The notes: generated by a model from the sequence alone, not told the origin. 5,490 nt of DNA from Actinomycetes bacterium (GCA_021795095.1 JAJYPU010000130.1:1-5490); one strand, 5' to 3'; positions 1-4,844 are shown, counted from the first letter of the stretch. A program made the numbers and translations.

Positions 1-239
1 TGGGCCTCGCCGACGAGCGCTGGGGCGAGGTGGTCACGGCGATCGTCGAGCTACGCCCCGGGGCCGCACCGGGCCCGGGACGACTCGTCGAACACGTGCG
101 CGGTCGCCTCGCCGGCTACAAGACGCCCAAGCACGTGCTCGTCGTCGAGTCGATCGGACGCTCGCCCAACGGCAAGGTCGACTACCGGTGGGCTCGCTCG
201 ATCGCCCGGGAGCGACTCGCGCCCCTCGGCGACTACTAG
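1..239 (+). CDS. Acyl-CoA synthetase (AMP-forming), C-terminal end, 5' partial
   Basis: This is the last 78 codons of an ANL-superfamily adenylate-forming enzyme; the reading frame starts at base 3 and the rest lies upstream of the window. Such enzymes activate a carboxylic acid with ATP to an acyl-adenylate and pass the acyl group to CoA. The visible part is the mobile C-terminal domain (AMP-binding_C). It has DERWGEVVTA near the fragment start, then LAGYKTPKHV, then the A10 motif SPNGK, whose lysine (codon at 174-176) is the conserved residue needed for adenylation. The sequence continues as VDYRWAR, a FadD-like ending, and stops at TAG 237-239. Family assignment is firm; the substrate (fatty acid, steroid side chain or other) cannot be read from this piece. 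No convincing intrinsic terminator follows it, only a 4-bp CCGG hairpin at 247-260. Confidence 0.9.
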   Translation, partial: GLADERWGEVVTAIVELRPGAAPGPGRLVEHVRGRLAGYKTPKHVLVVESIGRSPNGKVDYRWARSIARERLAPLGDY

Positions 240-275
240 GTCGATCCCGGTCGAGGCCGGATTAGCGCGGTCGAG

Positions 276-311
276 GTTCGTGCACGAACACTAACGATAT
301 ATCGCTATACT
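276..311 (+). promoter_or_regulatory. PadR gene promoter with two palindromic operators
   Basis: Two perfect palindromes stand side by side. GTTCGTGCACGAAC (276-289) is a 14-bp palindrome and CGATATATCG (295-304) a 10-bp one, with centres 17 bp apart. TATACT at 306-311 matches the -10 consensus in five of six positions and lies 37 bp before the start codon. I see no good -35 at 16-18 bp. The AT-rich CGATATATCG abuts the -10, where a bound repressor would block RNA polymerase. PadR regulators often repress their own genes through short palindromes of this kind, so autorepression is the simplest reading; this is inference. Just upstream, CGGTCGAGG occurs twice (248-256 and 268-276), 20 bp apart. 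Confidence 0.55.
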
Positions 312-335
312 CTCGTATGTATCGAAAGTGATCCG

Positions 336-342
336 AAGGAGG
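336..342 (+). promoter_or_regulatory. Ribosome binding site of the PadR gene
   Basis: AAGGAGG is a near-perfect Shine-Dalgarno sequence five bases before ATG 348. It fixes the start at 348 and confirms that the Gly/Arg/His-rich N-terminal tail is translated. Confidence 0.85.
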
Positions 343-347
343 AATCC

Positions 348-935
348 ATGTTCAATGAATTCGACAACGACCCACGGGGATTCGGTGCGGCGCCGATGGG
401 GCGCCGGCGTCGCGGTGGGCCGGGACACGGCCACGGCGGACCGGGCGGACACTTCCGCGGTGGCGCAATGCGACGTGAGGGACGCCGTGCGCGCGGCGAC
501 GTGCGCGCCGCGGTCCTCGTGCTCCTCGACGAGCAGCCGCGCAACGGCTACCAGCTCATCCAGGAACTCACCGAACGGTCCAACGACGCGTGGCGCCCGA
601 GTCCCGGCTCCATCTACCCCGTGCTCCAGCAACTCGAGGACGAGGGTCTGATCGAGGCGGCCGCGGCGGGAACCGGTCGGACCTACGAGCTCAGCGAGGC
701 CGGACGGGCTCTCGTCGCCGAGCAGCGCGACGAACTCGGCAAGCCCTGGGAGAACACGGAGACCGGCGGGCGAGTCGCGCGAGAGCTGATGGGCACCGCG
801 CGTGACGTCGTGCTCGCCGCACGCCAGGTGATGGTCGCGGGGTCCGCCTCGCAGGTGACCAAGGCGACAGCGATCCTCGTCGAGACGCGCCGGGCGCTCT
901 ACGGCATCCTCGCCGAGGGTGATCAGGCCTCGTAG
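348..935 (+). CDS. PadR-family transcriptional regulator with Gly/His/Arg-rich N-terminal tail
   Basis: The 195-residue protein is a winged-helix repressor of the PadR family. Residues 1-50 form a low-complexity tail rich in Gly, Arg and His (RRGGPGHGHGGPGGH). The PadR domain spans about 52-125. It includes DVRAAVLVLLDEQPRNGYQL, then the family-typical WRPSPGSIYPVLQQLEDEGL (82-101) covering the recognition helix, and a wing ending in RTYELSEAGR. Residues 140-190 are helical and probably form the dimerisation arm. The family usually represses genes for multidrug efflux, phenolic-acid stress or similar responses, and often itself. No such target is next door; the upstream acyl-CoA synthetase ends 108 bp earlier. 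The palindromes at 276-304 are the likely operator. The His-rich tail might bind metal or nucleic acid, but this is speculative. The ligand is unknown. Confidence 0.93.
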   Translation: MFNEFDNDPRGFGAAPMGRRRRGGPGHGHGGPGGHFRGGAMRREGRRARGDVRAAVLVLLDEQPRNGYQLIQELTERSNDAWRPSPGSIYPVLQQLEDEGLIEAAAAGTGRTYELSEAGRALVAEQRDELGKPWENTETGGRVARELMGTARDVVLAARQVMVAGSASQVTKATAILVETRRALYGILAEGDQAS

Positions 936-957
936 GGGCCGGTGCCGCTACGAGGCC
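926..957. terminator. Inverted repeat spanning both stop codons, probable bidirectional terminator
   Basis: GGCCTCGTAG (926-935) is perfectly complementary to CTACGAGGCC (948-957), giving a 10-bp stem. Inside it, a G/G mismatch (936/947) is followed by GGC/GCC (937-939 with 944-946) closing a four-base loop. The arm ends are the stop codons themselves: TAG 933-935 for PadR and, on the minus strand, TAG 950-948 for the convergent gene. As a result both proteins end in Ala-Ser. There is no U-tract on either side, so this would be a non-canonical, hairpin-only terminator. It is placed exactly where transcripts of the two convergent genes meet. Confidence 0.6.
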
Positions 958-1322
958 GGTGGACCCGGTTCCTCCGGGCGAGCGACGAAGGCGACCGAGC
1001 TGCGCTCGGGGTGTTCGAAGTCCAGGTGGACCGTGAACGGTTCGTCCCCGTGTGTCGGACCTTCACCGTCGGCGACGATCACCAGGTCCTCGTCGGGTCG
1101 ACCATAGATGGCTCGCGCCATGCCGAGCATCGCCTGACCGAGCACGACGCCGATCGAAGAGTTCGCCGCGCGCTCGCTCAGTGAACGAGGCGTGTCGTCG
1201 ACCTCAGTCGCATCACCGTCGGTCGCGCGCAGCCATTGCAACCACTGCGCATCGGTCCAGGACTCGGGGTCCTCGGGCGGCCCCGCATCAACGGGCCGGT
1301 CACTCGCTTCCACGAAGTCCAC
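948..1322 (-). CDS. Small acidic hypothetical protein
   Basis: The frame encodes 124 residues from GTG 1322, or 121 from an in-frame GTG at 1313. I do not recognise the family. The N-terminal third is Asp/Glu/Pro-rich with a Trp cluster (ESWTDAQWLQWLRATDGD, about 21-38). Next comes a hydrophobic helix-like stretch, SSIGVVLGQAMLGMARAIYG (about 55-74), then alternating segments likely to form strands (DLVIVADGEG, FTVHLDFEHP, SSVAFVARP). There is no signal peptide or clear membrane span, so it is probably a soluble cytoplasmic protein. No convincing Shine-Dalgarno precedes 1322. TACGGT (minus strand, 1326-1321) lies seven bases before GTG 1313, which would suit a leaderless start there. It is divergent from the membrane-protein gene at 1376 and convergent with PadR. 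G/C-rich third positions and a sensible protein composition support coding. Confidence 0.75.
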   Translation of the reverse strand: MDFVEASDRPVDAGPPEDPESWTDAQWLQWLRATDGDATEVDDTPRSLSERAANSSIGVVLGQAMLGMARAIYGRPDEDLVIVADGEGPTHGDEPFTVHLDFEHPERSSVAFVARPEEPGPPAS

Positions 1323-1384
1323 CGTATCGGGACCGTCTCCCGTGCGCTACCGATTCGCCTCGTGGGGTCGGTACGATGAGCCAC
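1314..1384. promoter_or_regulatory. Divergent promoter region between the acidic-protein and membrane-protein genes
   Basis: Two -10-like TANNNT boxes face outward: TACGGT on the minus strand (1326-1321) and TACGAT on the plus strand (1372-1377). Each is followed seven bases later by an in-frame GTG (1313 minus, 1385 plus), as expected for leaderless genes. Between them lie an inverted repeat TACCGA/TCGGTA (1348-1353 and 1368-1373) and a small hairpin CGGGA/TCCCG (1328-1332 and 1338-1342). No good -35 elements are visible, so this is tentative. Confidence 0.35.
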
Positions 1385-1696
1385 GTGGGACTGGCCACCT
1401 ATCGACGCTGCACGTTCAGTGAGAAACGGGCGGTGCTGCGGGTCTTCTGGTCTCGCGGTGCCTCCGACAGCGACACGGTGAACGAGGCGGCGCGCGAGTA
1501 CGGGCCGTACGCGCTGGCCATGGTGGTGGTCATCACCTTCGAGCTCGCCGTGATTGCGGCGGTCCTGTTTAACAAGGGCACGGTCTGGGCGTGGCCCGCG
1601 ATCGCCGCCACCGGTCTCGCCGTCGTGTGCGTGTGGTGGACCCGGGTCTGTCAACGCGCGATCGTCTCACTGGTGAAGGGACCGATTCCGTCGTGA
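1376..1696 (+). CDS. Small membrane protein with two transmembrane helices
   Basis: The 106-residue product starts at ATG 1376; a leaderless start at GTG 1385 would remove three residues. Residues 1-43 are polar and rich in Arg (YRRCTFSEKRAVLRVFWSR) and then in acidic and small residues. Two hydrophobic spans follow: about 44-65 (YALAMVVVITFELAVIAAVLF) and 69-88 (ending in TGLAVVCVWW). A short linker with one Lys joins them, and a basic tail (TRVCQRAIVSLVKG) ends the protein. By the positive-inside rule both ends should be cytoplasmic. I do not recognise the family and propose no function. The predicted helices and codon use support a real gene. A larger frame extends upstream to 1052, but that part runs antisense through the acidic-protein gene and looks non-coding. 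The gene converges on the phosphoesterase gene with a 41-bp gap containing only a weak 4-bp hairpin. Confidence 0.75.
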   Translation: MSHVGLATYRRCTFSEKRAVLRVFWSRGASDSDTVNEAAREYGPYALAMVVVITFELAVIAAVLFNKGTVWAWPAIAATGLAVVCVWWTRVCQRAIVSLVKGPIPS

Positions 1697-1737
1697 CGTC
1701 GCCGGAGTTCGGCAAAGCATCGGCCGGTGGACCGTGA

Positions 1738-2289
1738 CTAACCGTTGCGATCGGGTCGCGTCGGTGCGTCGAGGGGGACGCGCGCTCGGGCTCGCCACGA
1801 ACCAGACGCGCGATCAAAGAGGTAGAGCACGGCCTCGGTCGCGCGGGTGTGGAGTGGCAGGAGCGTCGCACCCATCGCTGCGGCTCGGGTGAGTTCAGCC
1901 GTCGGCCGGCTCTTGGCGATCGTGAGGTGGGCGACGTACGGCTGCGCACTGTCGGCGGGGGTCTGGGCGTTAAAGCACTGGGCGATCGTGCTCGCGAGCC
2001 ACTCGAAGGGCGTCGGGTCGTCGGGCGCGACGTAGACCACGCGTTGGTCGAACCAGGCGACGCGCCGGAACACTACGTCGAAGGATCGCGTACCCGTGAG
2101 GCACGCGTGGAGCGAATTGACCACGTGGTCGTCGATCACCGACGGGTCGAGGAATGGCGCGGCGATCGTCACGTGGGCTTCGAGCGCGCGTGGGCCCCGC
2201 CACGGCTCCGTAAGTACGCGTGCCTCGGCCACGGGGATCACGACGACACTGAGGACCGGTCGACCGGTCACGGGCCGACGCGACGTCAC
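1738..2289 (-). CDS. 2H phosphoesterase, LigT / 2'-5' RNA ligase-like
   Basis: The 183-residue protein carries the two signature HxT motifs of the 2H phosphoesterase superfamily: HVTIAAPF (H39, T41) and AHLTIAKS (H121, T123), about 82 residues apart. The two histidines form the catalytic pair that acts on 2'-5' or 2',3'-cyclic phosphodiester bonds in RNA or nucleotides. Between them lie FDVVFRRVAWF and VVYVAPDDPTPFEWL, matching the two-lobe fold of the family, and a final strand (TEAVLYLFD) follows. The length is normal for the family. The open frame continues upstream to 2565, but GTG 2289 is chosen because GGAGGT lies directly before it and the preceding 92 residues are Arg-rich with no domain. 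The start overlaps the stop of the small upstream ORF (GTGA, 2286-2289). Substrate is unknown; members include tRNA-splicing RNA ligases, cyclic phosphodiesterases and 2-5A-degrading enzymes. Confidence 0.85.
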   Translation of the reverse strand: MTSRRPVTGRPVLSVVVIPVAEARVLTEPWRGPRALEAHVTIAAPFLDPSVIDDHVVNSLHACLTGTRSFDVVFRRVAWFDQRVVYVAPDDPTPFEWLASTIAQCFNAQTPADSAQPYVAHLTIAKSRPTAELTRAAAMGATLLPLHTRATEAVLYLFDRASGSWRARARVPLDAPTRPDRNG

Positions 2290-2438
2290 GCGCGACCTCC
2301 GTCGTCGGTCACGAACGACGAGCGGGTCGAGGAGGCCTCGGGGATGGCGGCGCCGACCGGCACCGACGTCGTGGTCTGAACGGCTCGGGCGGCGAGACCC
2401 TCGAGGGGATACGTCGTCCAGCTCCGTGCGGTGATCAC
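2286..2438 (-). CDS. Small hypothetical ORF translationally coupled to the phosphoesterase
   Basis: This 50-codon frame begins with GTG 2438 (VITARSWTTYPLEGLAAR...) and ends at TGA 2286-2288, sharing GTGA with the phosphoesterase start. About 86 percent of its codons end in G or C, like true genes here. GATACT (minus strand, 2450-2445) lies exactly six bases before the GTG, suiting a leaderless transcript. The frame stays open to a GTG at 2558, which would give 90 codons, but that extra part is Arg/Gly-rich and covers the palindromic control region. The product is Thr/Ala/Ser-rich, without signal peptide, membrane span or known motif. It may be a short protein or only a leader peptide for the phosphoesterase. 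Existence is supported by the overlap, codon use and promoter; function is unknown. Confidence 0.5.
   Translation of the reverse strand: MITARSWTTYPLEGLAARAVQTTTSVPVGAAIPEASSTRSSFVTDDGGRA
2295..2300 (-). promoter_or_regulatory. Ribosome binding site that sets the phosphoesterase start
   Basis: On the minus strand GGAGGT (plus-strand ACCTCC 2295-2300) lies five bases before GTG 2289. It sits inside the 3' end of the small upstream ORF, so translation of the two is probably coupled. It is the main reason for rejecting the longer start at 2565. Confidence 0.8.
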
Positions 2439-2444
2439 GGCCCC

Positions 2445-2496
2445 AGTATCGTGCCGGCGACGGTCGTGACTCGACCGTCCGTACCACCCGGGTGGT
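2445..2496 (-). promoter_or_regulatory. Leftward promoter with inverted-repeat operators
   Basis: On the minus strand GATACT (2450-2445) serves as a -10. A weak -35 (CGAGTC, 2473-2468) stands 17 bp upstream of it. That -35 is embedded in a 21-bp inverted repeat: GACGGTCG (2459-2466), five bases, CGACCGTC (2472-2479). Just upstream is a 14-bp perfect palindrome, ACCACCCGGGTGGT (2483-2496). Repeats placed this way look like regulator sites; the regulator is not known. Confidence 0.45.
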
Positions 2497-2563
2497 CCAT
2501 CGGCGTAAAGCCGAGCGCCAGCCGCGCCGGCTGACCGCCGGGGGAGCGACGCCCACACGAATC

Positions 2564-2609
2564 ACGCTGGCCAGCGTTGCGGATCGGCGGACACAAACGA
2601 TAATGAGTC
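2564..2609 (+). promoter_or_regulatory. Promoter of the two-component operon, probably leaderless
   Basis: TTGCGG (2577-2582) and GATAAT (2599-2604) form a -35/-10 pair with a 16-bp spacer. The ATG at 2610 follows the -10 by only five bases and has no Shine-Dalgarno, so transcription probably begins at the start codon. A 14-bp perfect palindrome, ACGCTGGCCAGCGT (2564-2577), touches the -35 and is a likely operator. It does not resemble the 11-bp repeats at 4656-4694. Confidence 0.6.
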
Positions 2610-3266
2610 ATGCGCATTCTGGTCATCGAGGACGACGAGGCGATCGCCTCGGCCCTCGTCACGGGTCTGACCCGTGAAGGATTCAGCCCTGTGCGCGCGG
2701 CTGACGGAGCGGGGGCTCTCCAGGAACTGCCGGCGGACTTCATCTTGCTCGACCTCGGACTGCCCGACTGTGACGGAATCGAACTCTTCCAAAGCTTGCG
2801 CGAGGCGTCGAACGCTCCCATCATCATGGTCACGGCGCGCGGTTCTGAAGAAGAGCGAATCGCCGGTCTTGACCTCGGTGCGGACGACTACGTCGTCAAG
2901 CCCTTCGGCCTTCGCGAGTTGATCGCGCGGATCAATGCCGTGCTGCGACGCACGTCCCCCGACAGCGAACAACGGCTGCAGCGCCTCAACGCGGTGACGA
3001 TCGATCGGCGCACCCGCACGGTGAGCGTCAATGACGTCGACATCGCCTGCACCCCGAAGGAGTACGCCATCCTCGAGTACCTGGCGCGCGACCCTGGCGC
3101 GGTCGTCACGCGACAGGAGCTCCTCGACGCGGTGTGGGGTCCGAACTGGTTCGGATCGAGGAAGATGATCGACGTCCACGTCGCCTCGCTACGACGCAAA
3201 CTCGACCAGGCTGATCTGATCGAGACGCACCGCGGCATCGGCTTTCGTCTCGTCGTCGACTCGTGA
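2610..3266 (+). CDS. Two-component response regulator, OmpR/PhoB family
   Basis: The 218-residue protein has the full two-domain layout of a DNA-binding response regulator. The receiver domain (1-112) shows the acidic pocket E7-D8-D9, the phospho-acceptor D48 in LLDLGLPD, the switch residue T75 in MVTARGS, and K97 in VVKPFGLREL. The winged-helix effector domain (about 122-216) has CTPKEYAILEYLARDPGAVV, the QELLDAVWG turn, and the recognition helix and wing around MIDVHVASLRRKLD and RGIGFRLV. Phosphorylation by the partner kinase should promote dimerisation and binding to tandem direct repeats about 11 bp apart. Such repeats occur at 4656-4694. The gene overlaps the kinase start by four bases (GTGA 3263-3266), so the pair is co-translated. 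All key residues are intact. The stimulus is not readable from the sequence. Confidence 0.97.
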   Translation: MRILVIEDDEAIASALVTGLTREGFSPVRAADGAGALQELPADFILLDLGLPDCDGIELFQSLREASNAPIIMVTARGSEEERIAGLDLGADDYVVKPFGLRELIARINAVLRRTSPDSEQRLQRLNAVTIDRRTRTVSVNDVDIACTPKEYAILEYLARDPGAVVTRQELLDAVWGPNWFGSRKMIDVHVASLRRKLDQADLIETHRGIGFRLVVDS

Positions 3267-4633
3267 GACGTCGTCTCCTGCTCGGGTTCCTCCTCTTCGC
3301 GGTCGTCGCGATGGCGCTGCTCGTCATTCCTGTGGGCTACACGCTGAACTCGAACGCCCGCTCGTCCACGCTGGTCGCGCTACGACGAGACACGAGTGCC
3401 CTCGCGACAGTGCTCGCGAACGACATCGGTCGCAATCGTCTCGGCGAGGCCACGCGCGTCGCTCGCACCTACTCGCGTACCACGGGCCGTCAGATCCTGG
3501 TCCTCGAGGGGGCGAAGACGCTCATCGCGTCCAAGCGGAGCCAAGCCGGCGACCAGGAGATCGCCGGCATCGTCCAGCGCGTGGGGGAAGTCCAACTCTC
3601 AGGCGTGATCCCGCGATCCTCGGTCGAGGGTGCCCAGTACTACGTGGCGATGCGTTTGCCCCTCGACGCGGTGGCCGCACGACGCCTGAGCACCGTGATC
3701 CTCGTCGTGACGTTCCCCGTCACCGTCGTGACCCGGGCGGTGCACAGTAACTGGTTCAACCTCGCGATCTACGGTCTGGTCATGCTCGCGGCCGCGGTCG
3801 CATTCGGCTTTCTCCTGTCCACGTCACTCACCCGACCACTGCGTAACATCGGTCGCGCCGTCGAGGCGCTCGCCAACGGACAACTACGCGTGCGGGCCCC
3901 CGTCGACGAGGGACCTGAGGAACTTCGCCGACTCGCGGAATCGATCAACGCGATGTCGTCTCGGCTCGTCGACGCGCTCGAGGCGCAACGGTCCTTCGTC
4001 GCCGATGCGTCACACCAGTTGCGAACACCACTCACGGCGTTGCAGATCCAGCTCGAGAACCTCCAAGAGAGCGACGGGCCCATCACGCCCGCCGCTTTCG
4101 AGCCCGCGCTCTCCGAAGTGAGCCGACTTCGGTGGCTGGTCGAGTCGCTCCTCGAACTGGCGCGAAACGAGTCTCGCGAACCCCTCCTCGTCCCCGTCGA
4201 CCTCGCCGTCGTCGCACAGTCGCGCGTCGCCTTTTGGCGCCCGCTCGCCGAAGAGCGTGGACTCACCCTCGTCGCGCCGACGAGCGCGTCACTGACGGTT
4301 CTCGCGATGGCCGGCGTGGTCGAGCAGGTGGTCGACAACCTGCTCTCCAATGCCTTCGACGCGACCGAGCCGGGTGGACAGATCTCCGTGGAGACGCGCG
4401 CCGTCGGTGCCGTCGGCGAATTGCACGTGATCGATTCGGGCGTGGGCTTGAGCGACGAGGATCGCCAACACGCGCTGCAACGCTTCTGGCGTGGGCGGGA
4501 CAATCGCGCGGAGGGTTCGGGTCTCGGCCTCGCCATCGCCGACCAACTCGTGCGCCTCTCGGCCGGGACGATCGAGCTTCGCACGGCGTCGGGCCGCGGG
4601 ATCGACGCGACGATCAGTCTGCAGCGCGTCTAG
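3263..4633 (+). CDS. Membrane sensor histidine kinase
   Basis: The 456-residue kinase starts at GTG 3263 inside the regulator's stop (GTGA). An N-terminal membrane helix (about 5-28) is followed by an extracytoplasmic sensor region (about 29-165), and a second helix at about 167-187. Next come a HAMP linker (about 188-242) and the HisKA dimerisation helix with the phospho-accepting H251 in DASHQLRTPLTAL. The ATP-binding domain has an N box (DNLLSNAFDA, 358-367), G1 (DSGVGLS, D391), F box (RFWRG, 407-411) and G2 (GSGLGLAI, 418-425). It autophosphorylates H251 and passes the phosphate to D48 of the regulator. The sensor region matches no named domain that I recognise. One oddity is a hydrophobic stretch at 142-156 just before the second helix, either a buried strand of the sensor or an extra membrane segment. 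Confidence 0.96.
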   Translation: MRRRLLLGFLLFAVVAMALLVIPVGYTLNSNARSSTLVALRRDTSALATVLANDIGRNRLGEATRVARTYSRTTGRQILVLEGAKTLIASKRSQAGDQEIAGIVQRVGEVQLSGVIPRSSVEGAQYYVAMRLPLDAVAARRLSTVILVVTFPVTVVTRAVHSNWFNLAIYGLVMLAAAVAFGFLLSTSLTRPLRNIGRAVEALANGQLRVRAPVDEGPEELRRLAESINAMSSRLVDALEAQRSFVADASHQLRTPLTALQIQLENLQESDGPITPAAFEPALSEVSRLRWLVESLLELARNESREPLLVPVDLAVVAQSRVAFWRPLAEERGLTLVAPTSASLTVLAMAGVVEQVVDNLLSNAFDATEPGGQISVETRAVGAVGELHVIDSGVGLSDEDRQHALQRFWRGRDNRAEGSGLGLAIADQLVRLSAGTIELRTASGRGIDATISLQRV

Positions 4634-4638
4634 AGACG

Positions 4639-4652
4639 GTGACTCCAGTCAC
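4639..4652 (+). other. Small hairpin after the kinase gene
   Basis: GTGACT and AGTCAC form a compact inverted repeat six bases after the kinase stop. It has no T-run, so it is a poor terminator. It might allow some read-through from the kinase gene into the downstream gene. Confidence 0.3.
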
Positions 4653-4655
4653 TTC

Positions 4656-4694
4656 GTGAGAGGCCGGTGAGAGGCGTGTAAGAGGACGATGAGG
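4656..4694 (+). promoter_or_regulatory. Tandem 11-bp direct repeats, probable response-regulator binding site
   Basis: GTGAGAGG occurs at 4656-4663 and again at 4667-4674; GTAAGAGG follows at 4678-4685. A degenerate fourth copy begins at 4689 (ATGAGG). The period is exactly 11 bp, one helical turn. OmpR/PhoB regulators bind head-to-tail to direct repeats with this spacing, and the adjacent operon encodes such a regulator. The repeats lie 160 bp upstream of the secreted-protein gene, which is therefore the likely target. I could not place a convincing -10 downstream; TTGGAC at 4727-4732 is -35-like but lacks a clear partner. Confidence 0.6.
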
Positions 4695-4844
4695 ATTCGC
4701 TCGACGTCGAAAACCTTTGCCATTTCTTGGACAAATCTGCGTCCTCACCAGAGTGTTCACACCGTTACCGTCGAAGAGAGTTCATTCGACCCCACCGCGG
4801 GGGGCCGGTGACGACCATCAACATCGAGATCAATAGGAGACACC
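4695..4844 (+). promoter_or_regulatory. Leader of the secreted-protein gene with ribosome binding site
   Basis: AGGAG at 4835-4839, five bases before ATG 4845, is a good Shine-Dalgarno. Upstream lie a 10-bp palindrome TCGACGTCGA (4701-4710), an inverted repeat GTCGAA/TTCGAC (4770-4775 and 4785-4790), and a G-rich hairpin candidate CACCG/CGGTG (4793-4797 and 4806-4810) around a six-G run. The promoter itself is not clearly resolved. No gene is apparent in this stretch. Confidence 0.45.

Noticed and set aside
276..289. LexA (SOS) box
   Set aside because: The actinobacterial LexA box reads GAAC-N4-GTTC. This palindrome has the half-sites in the opposite order (GTTC then GAAC).
1323..1342. Hairpin that might hide a ribosome site for the acidic-protein gene
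   Set aside because: The GGGAG in the stem is about 14 bases from the start codon, too far to be a normal Shine-Dalgarno, so a switch mechanism is not supported.
1178..1654. Minus-strand open frame of 158 codons
   Set aside because: It lies antisense to the membrane-protein gene and overlaps the acidic-protein gene in another frame. The product is Arg/Pro/His-rich without domain, as expected for a high-GC shadow frame.
1849..2379. Plus-strand open frame of 176 codons antisense to the phosphoesterase gene
   Set aside because: The opposite strand encodes the two HxT motifs and has a strong ribosome site. This frame is charged low-complexity sequence without start signals.
2498..2560. Possible riboswitch or structured leader with two hairpins (2500-2514 and 2519-2533)
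   Set aside because: The hairpins are short and I could not match conserved cores of the cobalamin, c-di-GMP or c-di-AMP classes. The region also lies upstream of the predicted leaderless start sites on both strands.
2290..2565. N-terminal 92-residue extension of the phosphoesterase frame
   Set aside because: It is Arg-rich, has no family match, and crosses the palindromic promoter region. GTG 2289 with GGAGGT directly upstream explains the gene better.
3769..4584. Minus-strand open frame of 271 codons inside the kinase gene
   Set aside because: It is fully antisense to an intact kinase with all catalytic boxes, and its Ser/Arg/Thr-rich product is typical of the mirror frame.
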